Below, piece by piece: positions 8,524-16,697 of a DNA stretch of 46,992 bases. Source of the DNA: Opitutales bacterium (GTDB lineage Bacteria; Verrucomicrobiota; Verrucomicrobiia; Opitutales; JABSRG01); assembly GCA_028280845.1 (NCBI GenBank), contig JANQKZ010000046.1, positions 1 to 46,992 of the forward strand. Reading direction: 5' to 3'. The first letter of the stretch is position 1. Every line of letters starts with the position of its first letter. Made by a program: the position numbers and the translations under genes. The notes under the pieces were generated by a model. It was given only the letters and a program-made list of their open reading frames with translations, did no database searches and was not told the DNA's origin.

Positions 8524-9621
8524 ATGGACCCTATTGAACTGTTTGACCAGCTTTTGACCCTCGCTGTCGACAATGGAGCCAGTGACATTCACATCAAAAC
8601 CGGGAAACCCGCCTACTTCAGGCTTCATGGTCGGCTTGAACCCGTCGACATGGATCCCATTGACCAGGATACGATCGTGGGGTATCTCGAGGAATCCATC
8701 CCGGAGCAGTTTTTCGAAAACTGGCGTCATGAGGGACAGGCGGACTATTCCTATAAACTGGAAACCGTGGGCAGCTTCCGGGTAAATGGATTTCTTCAGC
8801 GGGGGACCCCGAGCATCGTTTTTCGTCACATCAACCCGACTCCACCCACCTTTGAGGACCTGAATCACGACCCGGAAGTGTTTAAGGATCTGGCAAATGA
8901 AAAGGTGGGGATTATTCTGGTCTGTGGCGCAACCGGTTCAGGGAAGAGCTCTACCCTGGCGGCTTTCCTTAACTACATAAATCACAAATACGATAAGCAT
9001 GTCGTCACCCTGGAAGACCCGATTGAATTTACCTACACGGACGAAAAGTCGGTCTTCAACCAACGCGAAATCGGAATCGACTGCCCGACCTTTCAGTTGG
9101 GAATGAAAGCGGTGCTCCGCCAGGATCCGGATATTATCCTTATCGGGGAAATGCGGGACAAGGATACTTTTGAAACCGCGATTAAAGCGGCCGAAACCGG
9201 GCACTTGGTCCTGGGAACCCTCCACGCTGCCAGCGCCCAGCAGGCTGTTCAGCGTTTGTTTGAGTTTTTTACCCCCGAACAGCAGATGTCGATGCGTCGC
9301 CAGATCGCAGGTGCGCTGAAGGCTACCATCACCCAGCGGCTGGTCCCCAAGATGGAAGGTGGCCGATTACCCATTTGTGAAATCATGGTGGTCGAGGGCC
9401 TTGCGCGGAAAACCATCGAGGAAGGAAAATACGAGCAAATTAATAGCGTGATCGAAGCGACCACCGATTCCGGTTCCAAAACGTTCAACCAGGATCTTTA
9501 TCGCCTCATCAAGGCCGGTCTCGTTTCAAAGAAAGACGGGCTTGAATTCTCCCCCAATGCCAAACAGCTCGAAATGAACCTCCAGGGAATCTTCCTGTCA
9601 ACCGGGGGAATCGTCGGCTGA
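8524..9621 (+). CDS. PilT/PilU-family type IV pilus retraction ATPase
   Basis: A 365-residue secretion-type ATPase that would power pilus retraction at the inner membrane. The N-terminal PAS-like domain includes GASDIHIKTGKPAYFRLHG. Walker A is GATGSGKSST (Lys141), the Asp box includes VVTLEDPIEF, Walker B is DPDIILIGEMRD, and the His box is TGHLVLGTLHAASA. The C-terminal region (TIEEGKYEQINSVIEA, then TFNQDLYRLIKAG) matches the PilT/PilU tail. The PilT-specific AIRNLI motif is not obvious, so it may be the PilU-type paralogue. No other pilus gene is adjacent. Confidence 0.9.
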   Translation: MDPIELFDQLLTLAVDNGASDIHIKTGKPAYFRLHGRLEPVDMDPIDQDTIVGYLEESIPEQFFENWRHEGQADYSYKLETVGSFRVNGFLQRGTPSIVFRHINPTPPTFEDLNHDPEVFKDLANEKVGIILVCGATGSGKSSTLAAFLNYINHKYDKHVVTLEDPIEFTYTDEKSVFNQREIGIDCPTFQLGMKAVLRQDPDIILIGEMRDKDTFETAIKAAETGHLVLGTLHAASAQQAVQRLFEFFTPEQQMSMRRQIAGALKATITQRLVPKMEGGRLPICEIMVVEGLARKTIEEGKYEQINSVIEATTDSGSKTFNQDLYRLIKAGLVSKKDGLEFSPNAKQLEMNLQGIFLSTGGIVG

Positions 9622-9749
9622 TTCCGGCCATTGGAGACCTTCCGGGCTCCATCTTATTTTCTTGATCAATGGGCGGCGTCTCGGCTTGATCAAGGGTTTA
9701 TTTTTTCCCTGTGGTTCGATAAAAACCTGCAGGGGCGCTTTCATTTATT

Positions 9750-10661
9750 ATGTCCACGATTTTAATGTTTTCCGGCCAGGGTGCCCAACAGGTTGGCATG
9801 GGCCAGTCGCTTTACCAGGAGGCCCCGGTTGTCGCTCAATTGTATGACCAGGCCAATGAGATCCTGGGGTTCGACCTGAAGGGGATCTCTTTTGCCGGTC
9901 CCGAAGCGGTCCTGACTGAGACCCGATACTGTCAGCCGGCTCTTTTTGTTCATGGATATTCCATTTTTAAATTGTTGGAAGATAAGGGCTTATTGGAAGA
10001 AGGCATCAGCGCGGCCTTAGGGCTCAGCCTGGGTGAATTAACCGCTCTCTCAGTGGCGGAGGTCTTTGACTTTGAAACCGGGTTGAGATTGGTCGCCGAG
10101 CGGGGGCGCCTCATGCAGGAAGCTTGCGAAGAAGCCGGAGGCAGCATGGCCGCCCTTATCGGCGGGGGTAGGGAAGAAGCCAGTGATCTTGCCCGGCGTT
10201 TCGATCTGGATGTCGCCAATTTTAACTGTCCCGGACAAATAGTGATCTCCGGTAACAAGGCTGCAATCGGTGAGGCCGTGGCCGCTGCCCGGGATAGCGG
10301 GTTCAAGCTGGCGAAAGAGCTGAATGTGGCCGGTGCCTATCATAGTCGGTTAATGATACCGGCCCGGGAGCGCTTCGCCAGCGCCATGGAGCAGGTTGCA
10401 TTCAAGGCTCCCCGGTACCCGGTGTATACCAATACTACAGGGGAAAGCATAGTAGATCCAGCCGCTATCAAAACCGCTCTGGCCGAACAGATTACCGGGT
10501 CCGTCTATTTCGAGGACAATATGCGAAATGCTGCTGCGGAAACGGGGAATTCCGTCTTTTTTGAGTGCGGCCCCGGTGGCGTCCTGGCCGGCTTCGCGAA
10601 ACGGATTGACCGTAGTTTTTCGGTCAGAAGCTTCGCGGAGCTTGAAGATTTTGCTTCCTGA
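9750..10661 (+). CDS. fabD: Malonyl-CoA:ACP transacylase FabD
   Basis: A 303-residue acyltransferase that loads malonate onto acyl carrier protein for fatty acid synthesis. The N-terminal FSGQGAQQVGMG is diagnostic. The nucleophile is Ser93 in GLSLGEL, and the catalytic His198 is in AGAYHSRLM. The PGQIVISGN segment is also typical. Length is standard. It is followed after 25 bp by lepA and then lepB on the same strand, suggesting co-transcription. The 128 bp between the PilT-type gene and fabD hold nothing else recognisable. Confidence 0.96.
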   Translation: MSTILMFSGQGAQQVGMGQSLYQEAPVVAQLYDQANEILGFDLKGISFAGPEAVLTETRYCQPALFVHGYSIFKLLEDKGLLEEGISAALGLSLGELTALSVAEVFDFETGLRLVAERGRLMQEACEEAGGSMAALIGGGREEASDLARRFDLDVANFNCPGQIVISGNKAAIGEAVAAARDSGFKLAKELNVAGAYHSRLMIPARERFASAMEQVAFKAPRYPVYTNTTGESIVDPAAIKTALAEQITGSVYFEDNMRNAAAETGNSVFFECGPGGVLAGFAKRIDRSFSVRSFAELEDFAS

Positions 10662-10686
10662 TTAACCCTTCAGGAATCCTTCTTCC

Positions 10687-12495
10687 ATGACCGACGTTAA
10701 ATATATACGGAATTTCTGCATTATTGCCCATGTTGATCATGGGAAGACGACCTTGTCGGATCGTTTGCTCGAACGTACCGAAACGGTAGAAAAGCGAGCC
10801 ATGAAGGACCAGTTGCTCGATTCCATGGACCTGGAACGGGAGCGGGGAATTACGATAAAAAGTCATCCCGTGTCGATGGAATACACTGCTCCGGATACCG
10901 GTGATCGCTACCTGTTTAACCTCATTGATACTCCCGGTCACGTGGATTTCTCCTACGAGGTGTCACGCAGTTTAGCTGCGTGTGAGGGCGCTATGTTGTT
11001 GATTGATGCAGCCCAGGGCGTGGAAGCCCAAACGGTGGCCAATGCCCATCTCGCCATCAACCAGGGGCTTTTGGTCATTCCGGTCATCAACAAGATCGAT
11101 CTTCCCAGTGCGAACGTCGACTTATGCCTGCGGCAGCTGGAAGATATTCTCGCCATTCCCTCCGATGAAGCGATCCTTGCGAGTGGAAAAGAGGGCATCG
11201 GTGTGGATGAGTTACTCGCGGCGGCGGCACACCGGTTTCCAGGTCCGCGGTGGGCCGACTATGCAGGCACGCGGCTCCTCATTTTCGATAGCGTGTATGA
11301 CTCCTACAAGGGAGTGATTTGTTATGTCCGCGTCTTCAGCGGGTCATTGAAATCGGGCCAGACCGTAGTCATGATGTCCGATGGCTCCAAAACGCAGGTG
11401 AAGGAAGTAGGACGCTTTTCTCCGGAAATGCGGGTAGAAAAAGAGCTGCACACGGGAGAGGTTGGCTACATTGTCACAGCCATAAAAACCGTTTCGGAGC
11501 TTAAAATTGGCGACACCGTGACGACGGTGGAAAACGGAGCCAAGGAGATGTTGCCGGGCTATAAGGAAGTCCGTCCTATGGTTTTCAGCGGTATTTACCC
11601 ACTGGATACATCGGATTACGAGAAGCTGAAAACCAGCATGGGTAAACTTCAGCTGAATGATGCGGCCTTAACGTTTCAGAGTGAAACTTCGGTGGCCCTT
11701 GGCTTTGGCTTCCGCTGCGGGTTCCTCGGCTTGCTCCACATGGAGGTCATTCTCGAGCGATTGCGACGAGAGTACAATCTCGACATTTTGTCGACCTATC
11801 CAAGCGTGGTATATCGGGTATACATGACCGATGGGGAGGAGCTCGAGGTGGATAACCCGATCCAGCTTCCGGATCCCTCGGAAATTGAGGCTGTCGAAGA
11901 ACCGACCATCCACGCCCACATTCATATTCCCAATGAAAGCATAGGAGATATGCTGGCGCTCATCACGGAAAAGCGCGGAACTGTCGTCCATACCGAAACC
12001 CTTGATGAAACCCGCCTGGTCCTTGAATGCAAAATGCCCCTGAACGAGATCCTGGTGGACTTCAATGACCGGCTGAAAAGCATCACCCGTGGATATGGAT
12101 CCCTGGATTATGAGCTTGATGAATACAGGAAGTCCAGATTGGTAAAACTGGAAATTCTCGTGAACGGGGAGCCTGTAGATGCGTTTTCCTCCATCGTCCA
12201 TGAGTCCAAAGCTGAGTCTCGGGGCCGTCAGCTGTGCGAAAAGTTGAAGGAAATTCTGCCGCGGCAGTTGTTCAAAATCGCGATCCAGGCCGCAGTGGGT
12301 GGCCGAATTGTGGCTCGAGAAACCCTCAGCGCGATGCGGAAAGATGTTACGGCCAAATGTTACGGTGGGGATATTACCCGAAAGCGGAAACTCCTGGAGA
12401 AACAAAAAGAAGGAAAAAAACGAATGAAACAGATCGGACAGGTGTCTATTCCTCAGGAGGCTTTCATTCAAATTTTGAAAAGCTCTCAGGGCTGA
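10687..12495 (+). CDS. lepA: Elongation factor 4 (LepA), back-translocating GTPase
   Basis: A 602-residue translational GTPase. The G1 motif is AHVDHGKTT, switch I is RERGITIKS, G3 is DTPGHVDF, and G4 is NKIDLPSA. EF-G-like domains II, III and V follow, and the LepA-specific C-terminal domain is seen in ETLSAMRKDVTAKCYGGDIT and the lysine-rich KRKLLEKQKEGKKRMKQIG. Length matches the family. It lies between fabD and the signal peptidase gene, a common lepA-lepB pairing. Confidence 0.98.
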   Translation: MTDVKYIRNFCIIAHVDHGKTTLSDRLLERTETVEKRAMKDQLLDSMDLERERGITIKSHPVSMEYTAPDTGDRYLFNLIDTPGHVDFSYEVSRSLAACEGAMLLIDAAQGVEAQTVANAHLAINQGLLVIPVINKIDLPSANVDLCLRQLEDILAIPSDEAILASGKEGIGVDELLAAAAHRFPGPRWADYAGTRLLIFDSVYDSYKGVICYVRVFSGSLKSGQTVVMMSDGSKTQVKEVGRFSPEMRVEKELHTGEVGYIVTAIKTVSELKIGDTVTTVENGAKEMLPGYKEVRPMVFSGIYPLDTSDYEKLKTSMGKLQLNDAALTFQSETSVALGFGFRCGFLGLLHMEVILERLRREYNLDILSTYPSVVYRVYMTDGEELEVDNPIQLPDPSEIEAVEEPTIHAHIHIPNESIGDMLALITEKRGTVVHTETLDETRLVLECKMPLNEILVDFNDRLKSITRGYGSLDYELDEYRKSRLVKLEILVNGEPVDAFSSIVHESKAESRGRQLCEKLKEILPRQLFKIAIQAAVGGRIVARETLSAMRKDVTAKCYGGDITRKRKLLEKQKEGKKRMKQIGQVSIPQEAFIQILKSSQG

Positions 12496-12517
12496 ATCCC
12501 CCCAGTCTTCATTTTTC

Positions 12518-13822
12518 ATGTCAAAACCCACCAACCAGAGAAAGCAGAAACGTCAGGCAGAAGACCTACTGCATCAGGCCTCCAAGATCTACCATTTCCG
12601 CAAGGATCACCTGAAGGAGTCAGAGATCCAGGAGCTGGAGGATGTCTCTGGCTACCTGCGCGGCGTGCTGAAAGGGAAAGACGGAGGGAATTTGACCCCG
12701 GCTATCGCGCGGTTGGATACGGTTTGCAAGAAACTGGGAGGAAAAATCTACCCGCGTAATTTCTGGAATGAGAACGTGGAAATGTTGCTGCTGGCGGCCA
12801 TCCTCGTGATCGGGGTTCGGACTTTCGTGGCGCAACCCTTTATTATTCCGACCAATTCCATGTACCCCACCTATGCGGGACTGACCTGGGAGGTCTATGA
12901 TTTGGATGAAAGGGATCCCCCAAGCCTGGCGGGTAGGGCGCTTAATCTGGTGACAAAAGGGGGGCGTCACCGCAGCCTCCAGGCGGAAAGCAGTGGCGAG
13001 GTGCTTATCCCGGTTTTTGGTAATGGCGATGCTCGGCCCGGGGGAGGATCGGTTCGATTTGAGTTGGTCAAAGGCAGGATTTTCGGGGTATGGCCCGGAA
13101 CAGTGCGGGAATATACCTTATATGTCGGGAGTAATCTTCAGCCGGTAAAAGTCCAGGTCCCCAAGGATTTTGTCCTCGATGAACTCCTGTTTGAGGCTTT
13201 TTTTGACCGCGACAATCCGGAAATTCGACCTCAGGTCGTTCGCGGTCGAAATTCAAATTATATCAAAACCAATAAAATAGTGGATACCGGGGAGGTGTTT
13301 TTAGCCTTTGATATCCTGTTGGGAGATATGCTGTTTGTCGATCGGATGAGCTATCACTTCGTCAAGCCCGAGGTCGGCGATCCCTTTGTCTTCAAAACGA
13401 AAAATATCGGAGGCCTCCGGTCCAGGTCCGGCCAACAGGAAGACAAATATTACATCAAGCGTCTCGTCGGCCAGGGAGGGGATACCCTGGAAGTCCGGAG
13501 TCCCGTCCTGTATCGAAATGGTCAACCGATTGAAGGAGCCAAAGCCTTTGAAATGAACGCCAACCAGGAAGGTGAATACGAGGGCTATATCGACGGCAAT
13601 CCCATTCCATACGCAAGGAGCGTCCATATCGACGTGCCGGATGGAGCTATGATTCCCGGAAACCCGGTCGAGATTCCCCAGGACTTTTTCTACGCCATGG
13701 GCGATAACTCCGACCAAAGCCTCGATAGTCGAAACTGGGGGCTCGTTCCCAAAGACGCTGTCATTGGTCGGGCCATCTTCATTTATTACCCCTTTACCCG
13801 GCGTTGGGGCCTCGCGAAATAA
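12518..13822 (+). CDS. lepB: Signal peptidase I with a large insertion
   Basis: A 434-residue type I signal peptidase that cleaves exported pre-proteins at the outer face of the inner membrane. A basic coiled N-terminal region (1-85) precedes one transmembrane segment (about 88-104). Box B follows with the nucleophile Ser114 (FIIPTNSMYPT). Box C (GDMLFVDRM) starts near 269, the general base Lys314 is in YYIKRLVGQGGD, and box E is AMGDNSDQSLDSR. About 155 residues separate boxes B and C, far more than in E. coli LepB, where they lie close together. The insert has a beta-rich look. Its last 20 bp (13803-13822) recur at 19077-19096 inside the downstream island. Confidence 0.93.
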   Translation: MSKPTNQRKQKRQAEDLLHQASKIYHFRKDHLKESEIQELEDVSGYLRGVLKGKDGGNLTPAIARLDTVCKKLGGKIYPRNFWNENVEMLLLAAILVIGVRTFVAQPFIIPTNSMYPTYAGLTWEVYDLDERDPPSLAGRALNLVTKGGRHRSLQAESSGEVLIPVFGNGDARPGGGSVRFELVKGRIFGVWPGTVREYTLYVGSNLQPVKVQVPKDFVLDELLFEAFFDRDNPEIRPQVVRGRNSNYIKTNKIVDTGEVFLAFDILLGDMLFVDRMSYHFVKPEVGDPFVFKTKNIGGLRSRSGQQEDKYYIKRLVGQGGDTLEVRSPVLYRNGQPIEGAKAFEMNANQEGEYEGYIDGNPIPYARSVHIDVPDGAMIPGNPVEIPQDFFYAMGDNSDQSLDSRNWGLVPKDAVIGRAIFIYYPFTRRWGLAK

Positions 13823-13943
13823 CCCGCTTTCGCGCAATCAATATTGTAAATATCATTTTGGGATATCCAGTATCCTCTTTGGTTTCCCATTCACTTTTAG
13901 GGGCCCTCTGTAGAATATTTATAAATTCATTCCTTTTGGCTAA

Positions 13944-14006
13944 TGTTAATGAAGTGCTATGGCACGAGCGTTAGCGAGTGTCGTTAGCACCATCGACTGG
14001 TTATAC
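13944..14006 (-). other. attC-like site 1, distal end of the cassette array
   Basis: An imperfect hairpin (13954-13990; arms GTGCTATGGCAC and GTGTCGTTAGCAC) follows the 14001-14549 gene, whose TAA stop lies inside a GTATAAC box (14000-14006). The opposite boundary box is degenerate, which suggests the terminal, decayed site of the array. Confidence 0.55.
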
Positions 14007-14549
14007 TTCTTTGAGAATAGTGTCAGAAATTCCAATACTGGTAACTGCATACGTTTGTTTTTTCGTTATGTTTAGATCTGAAAGAAAAACAAAAATGGAG
14101 CCCGTTTCAGGTAGCGCTGTTCCAGACAGCTCTAACTCAATCCTTATAATGCGTTCATTGAAATTAGCTAAATGAAAACAAATCGCTTCAAACGCTTCTG
14201 GATTTGTATAGATGAGTGCTACTAGAGGATCATTCTCATATTCCTCTCCATAAAGTTCGTATTTTTCAGATTCGATATTCGCTCTAACATCTACGCACCC
14301 AATTGCTTCAGGCTCGCCTGTTGATGTTCGAACTTTTTCCAACCACTCTGTGTCGAATGGCGAACCTAATCTAATTTCAATAGGTTTCCCATGAAAGGCA
14401 GAGCGTTGCTCTGAATCGTCAATTTTTCCAACCAGTCTTAACCTACGTTTTGTCCCCCTTTGGAGATTATAAGCAGTTTCGCGGAAGGTTTGCTCGGCTA
14501 CTAGAATAAAAAGCGAGCATGTTCCTTTTTGGGAAGTGTTATCGAACAT
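14001..14549 (-). CDS. Hypothetical protein in an integron-like cassette
   Basis: A 182-residue protein that I do not recognise. It is polar and mixed alpha/beta without signal peptide or membrane segment. Features include RGTKRRLRLVGKID near the N-terminus, an acidic middle (ESEKYELYGEEYENDPLVAL) and a hydrophobic C-terminal part (GSIFVFLSDLN). It starts 16 bp after attC-like site 2 and its stop codon lies within attC-like site 1, as expected for a single-gene cassette. Base composition is more AT-rich than the flanking lepB. Function unknown. Confidence 0.6.
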   Translation of the reverse strand: MFDNTSQKGTCSLFILVAEQTFRETAYNLQRGTKRRLRLVGKIDDSEQRSAFHGKPIEIRLGSPFDTEWLEKVRTSTGEPEAIGCVDVRANIESEKYELYGEEYENDPLVALIYTNPEAFEAICFHLANFNERIIRIELELSGTALPETGSIFVFLSDLNITKKQTYAVTSIGISDTILKEV

Positions 14550-14564
14550 TTGAGTATGTTTCTT

Positions 14565-14659
14565 GTATAACAGTACTTACTAGGGTATTTTTGGGAGGAT
14601 AACTTACCGCTTTGGGGTAAGCAATCCTGTTCGAGCGAGAGGCCGCTAAGGGGTTAAAT
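14565..14659 (-). other. R-type attC-like element, copy 1 (site 2)
   Basis: A 95-bp element bounded on the minus strand by ATTTAAC (a perfect RYYYAAC) and GTTATAC. The interior carries AGGAT-tgc-TTACC and GGTAA-gtt-ATCCT arms around a short loop, giving an imperfect stem. The same element recurs at 18455-18549, 19645-19730 and 21989-22080. Confidence 0.65.
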
Positions 14660-14750
14660 GTTAGGGTGGAAATAACCCGTCCTCTAACATTTTCTCGGGC
14701 GATAAATGGAATTTTCTCCAACTCTTTTATTTTAATTTCCATTTTTTATC
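14660..14750. other. Short cassette-like interval without a clear gene
   Basis: About 90 bp lie between two attC-like sites. A minus-strand frame begins at 14742 (MEIKIKELEKIPFIAREN) but runs on through site 2, so it is doubtful as a gene. A 9-bp inverted repeat, AAATGTTAG...CTAACATTT, spans 14656-14696. It could be an empty or minimal cassette. Confidence 0.4.
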
Positions 14751-14842
14751 GCAGAACGCTCAGCCCAGGTAACGGTGACAGGCGGCACCGCTGCTCAGCA
14801 GCGGGGGTGACTGGCGACGTTGGCTTCCGCTGCTTGTTGGAT
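14751..14842 (-). other. attC-like site 3
   Basis: A 92-bp site. On the minus strand it opens with ATCCAACAAG (a perfect RYYYAAC box) and closes with GAGCGTTCTGC. The centre is a perfect hairpin CCGCTGC-tga-GCAGCGG, with partly complementary outer arms (AACG...CGTT). It begins a few bases after the stop of the lipoprotein gene at 14846. Confidence 0.75.
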
Positions 14843-14845
14843 GTT

Positions 14846-15349
14846 TCATTTGAATTTAGTCGTTACAAGGAGTTCTCCGTCTTGAACTCTGAAATAAACA
14901 TTTGCGGACAAATCTATGTATTCGATAACCGCATTTAGGGACATATCTTTTACTGAAAAATCATGAACACGAGCTCCAATGGCTCCATCAGTAAAATTGA
15001 AATACACTTCCGGAAATAGTTCTTTTAGAGCTTGGTAGATGCTTTTGTCTTGGAAGTGAAAAGAAACGACTTTGTTCGGGTCTATATCCTTCTCCCGCAT
15101 TCTCTCATACAGGAGCAATCTAGCCTCCATCTCCGTAATTATATCCTCAATTGAAGGGTTATAAATCTCCGAGCCTCCTTTTGGAGTAATCCTTACCTCC
15201 TTTGTCCTTATACCCCCTGAGCTGGAAGAAACTCTTTGGTGTTGGGGTTCAAGAACAATTTGGGGGGGAGTTCCACCTGAACAAGAACTGACTCCCATTG
15301 TTAGTAGAAGAATTACCATTCCCTGAATTTTTTTCATTTTTCTTTTCAT
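14846..15349 (-). CDS. Lipoprotein with an STN/secretin-like short domain (cassette gene)
   Basis: Up to 167 residues. The start is ambiguous: ATG 15349 overlaps the recombination box of site 4, and the second Met four codons on (MKKIQGMVILLLTMGVSSC) gives a normal lipoprotein signal with a Cys at the lipobox, so that start is preferred. The C-terminal half (KVVSFHFQDKSIYQALKELF, SVKDMSLNAVIEYIDLSANV) resembles the short STN domain of secretins and TonB-dependent transducers (two beta-alpha-beta units). It is present as a stand-alone lipoprotein, which is unusual. The resemblance is by pattern only. Confidence 0.6.
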   Translation of the reverse strand: MKRKMKKIQGMVILLLTMGVSSCSGGTPPQIVLEPQHQRVSSSSGGIRTKEVRITPKGGSEIYNPSIEDIITEMEARLLLYERMREKDIDPNKVVSFHFQDKSIYQALKELFPEVYFNFTDGAIGARVHDFSVKDMSLNAVIEYIDLSANVYFRVQDGELLVTTKFK

Positions 15350-15414
15350 CCAACGTAAAGGGATGGAACTACGAGCGCGAAGTGCTCGGAGTTTCTATCC
15401 CCGCCTTGTTGTGA
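15348..15414 (-). other. attC-like site 4
   Basis: A 67-bp site with a clear attC layout on the minus strand. A TCACAAC box is followed by a left arm (GGGGATAGAAACT), then the hairpin CGAGC-acttcgc-GCTCG, then a complementary right arm (AGTTCCATCCC), ending in GTTGGAT, a perfect GTTRRRY. The arms pair with bulges, as in genuine attC sites. It lies a few bases after the DUF1801 gene stop. Confidence 0.8.
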
Positions 15415-15421
15415 CCTTTTT

Positions 15422-15784
15422 TCATCTTACAATCTCAACCATCGCCTTTAGGTCGAAGTCATCGAGATCTGATTTCTTTTTAATTTTCACATGCCGAGCG
15501 TTCTTTCCAGAACCGACTACTGAATACCCAGCATCTTTCAATCTTTCCCAATTGTGGAAAAAAACTCTGACAAAATTCATCTGGGGCTGAATGCCACATA
15601 CAACATTGTTCTCTCCCCCGATAGAATACAGGGAATTACCTACTTTCTTCCCTCCATATACATTCTCATCGGCTTCAGGTAGAGCAAAAATGATTTTCGA
15701 TCTGATCACTTTACCCAGTTCTTTTATTTCCTCTGAAAACGGTTCAAATAATTCTGAGTAACTCTGCGGCGGTTTTTCGTACAT
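15422..15784 (-). CDS. DUF1801 domain protein (cassette gene)
   Basis: A 120-residue protein of the DUF1801 family, a small alpha/beta fold whose biochemical role is not established. Family features are EIKELGKVIRSKIIFALPEA near the N-terminus, VYGGKKVGNSLYSIGG, the strand pair VVCGIQPQMNFVRVFFHNW, and GSGKNARHVKIKK. Such proteins are frequent cargo of integron cassettes and mobile elements. It has its own flanking attC-like sites (15348-15414 downstream, 15801-15857 upstream), so it forms a clean one-gene cassette of about 450 bp. Confidence 0.85.
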   Translation of the reverse strand: MYEKPPQSYSELFEPFSEEIKELGKVIRSKIIFALPEADENVYGGKKVGNSLYSIGGENNVVCGIQPQMNFVRVFFHNWERLKDAGYSVVGSGKNARHVKIKKKSDLDDFDLKAMVEIVR

Positions 15785-15800
15785 GTCATTTATCTATCTT

Positions 15801-15857
15801 GCACAACGACATAGATGAGGCGACTGGCGGTGTTGCCTCCAACTACTTGTTCTGTGC
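15801..15857 (-). other. attC-like site 5
   Basis: A 57-bp site. On the minus strand GCACAGAACAAGTAG opens it and GTCGTTGTGC closes it. The two arms (GCACA...GGAGGC and GCCTCA...TGTGC) are complementary over most of their length, with bulged bases on one side. The stop codon of the upstream gene (15859) is adjacent. Confidence 0.8.
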
Positions 15858-15858
15858 T

Positions 15859-16605
15859 TTATTGGATTTCATTGTAATTAGGGACGTCCAACTTTTCCAC
15901 GAGATTAAAGGTAGATTCCGGGTCAGTGAAATTTTCTTTAAATTTGTACGTAGTCAGAATGCTATCGACTATCGGTCGACTTGAATTCAAGGACCCCTCC
16001 AAAAAAGCGCCCTGCATTATAGGAAGATCTGACTTGTGGATCTCTATGTGGATTAATCCATCTGGAATTTCTGTGATGATGGCCCTCGTATTTGAGCCCT
16101 CATAGATCCAGATTTTACTTTCTGAGTGGATAGTCATTAGCGACTTTACCAAGGCCAAAACGGTCTTTTTGATAAACCCTTCGTAACCCACTGAAAAGAC
16201 ATCGAACACACTAATATCCGTGACATTCAACCATGCTAATTGAAATTCCCATAGATCCTCGTAATCGTCTTTGAATAATTCGTAGATTTCTGGCCCTAAA
16301 CTTTCAAAGCTGCCATCACCTGGAGGAAGGAAATAATCTTTCAGGTTTCCCTCCTCGAACCTCAATGCTACTACTCCTTCTTCTTCGATTTTATGGAGGT
16401 TGGAATTATAATTTGCTGGGAGAAATAATGTAGCGTAACCGAGGTCGATTTCTTCACCAAGTGGTACGCTTGAAGTTTCGTAGCTATTCGGTATCGCCCG
16501 AAGAGCTCCATCCTTTGGAATTTGGCTTATCTTCTGATTTAAGTAGAAGAGAAATCCTAGCGCGATTGTAGGTACTACTAAACCTGCTAACCAAATTTTT
16601 TTCAT
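15859..16605 (-). CDS. Membrane-anchored hypothetical protein (cassette gene)
   Basis: A 248-residue protein of unknown function. It begins with MKKIWLAGLVVPTIALGFLF, an uncleaved-looking signal anchor, followed by an extracytoplasmic domain with several aromatic and acidic stretches (LWEFQLAWLNVTDISVFDVF). A longer frame starts at 16656, but that ATG lies inside attC-like site 6, across the recombination point, so the internal start at 16605 is preferred. The gene is bounded by attC-like sites 5 and 6. No enzymatic motif was recognised. Confidence 0.65.
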   Translation of the reverse strand: MKKIWLAGLVVPTIALGFLFYLNQKISQIPKDGALRAIPNSYETSSVPLGEEIDLGYATLFLPANYNSNLHKIEEEGVVALRFEEGNLKDYFLPPGDGSFESLGPEIYELFKDDYEDLWEFQLAWLNVTDISVFDVFSVGYEGFIKKTVLALVKSLMTIHSESKIWIYEGSNTRAIITEIPDGLIHIEIHKSDLPIMQGAFLEGSLNSSRPIVDSILTTYKFKENFTDPESTFNLVEKLDVPNYNEIQ

Positions 16606-16637
16606 GAAAGTCTTTTTATCGCGAAGCGATTTTTTTT

Positions 16638-16696
16638 CACTAACGTTTGAGTGCATTTACGCGCGAAGCGCGTTGATGTGCCACGACTTGTTGGGC
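16638..16696 (-). other. attC-like site 6
   Basis: A 59-bp site of textbook shape. On the minus strand GCCCAAC (perfect RYYYAAC) begins two bases after the OLD gene stop. The outer arm TGGCACAT faces ATGCACTC, the central hairpin is ACGCGC-ttc-GCGCGT, and the end is AACGTTAGTG. Confidence 0.85.
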
Positions 16697-16697
16697 A

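Noticed and set aside
14539-14742. 67-codon minus-strand frame between two attC-like sites
   Set aside because: It runs straight through an attC-like element and overlaps the next gene. The same element is read in a similar frame at 19626-19811, showing the frame belongs to the repeat.
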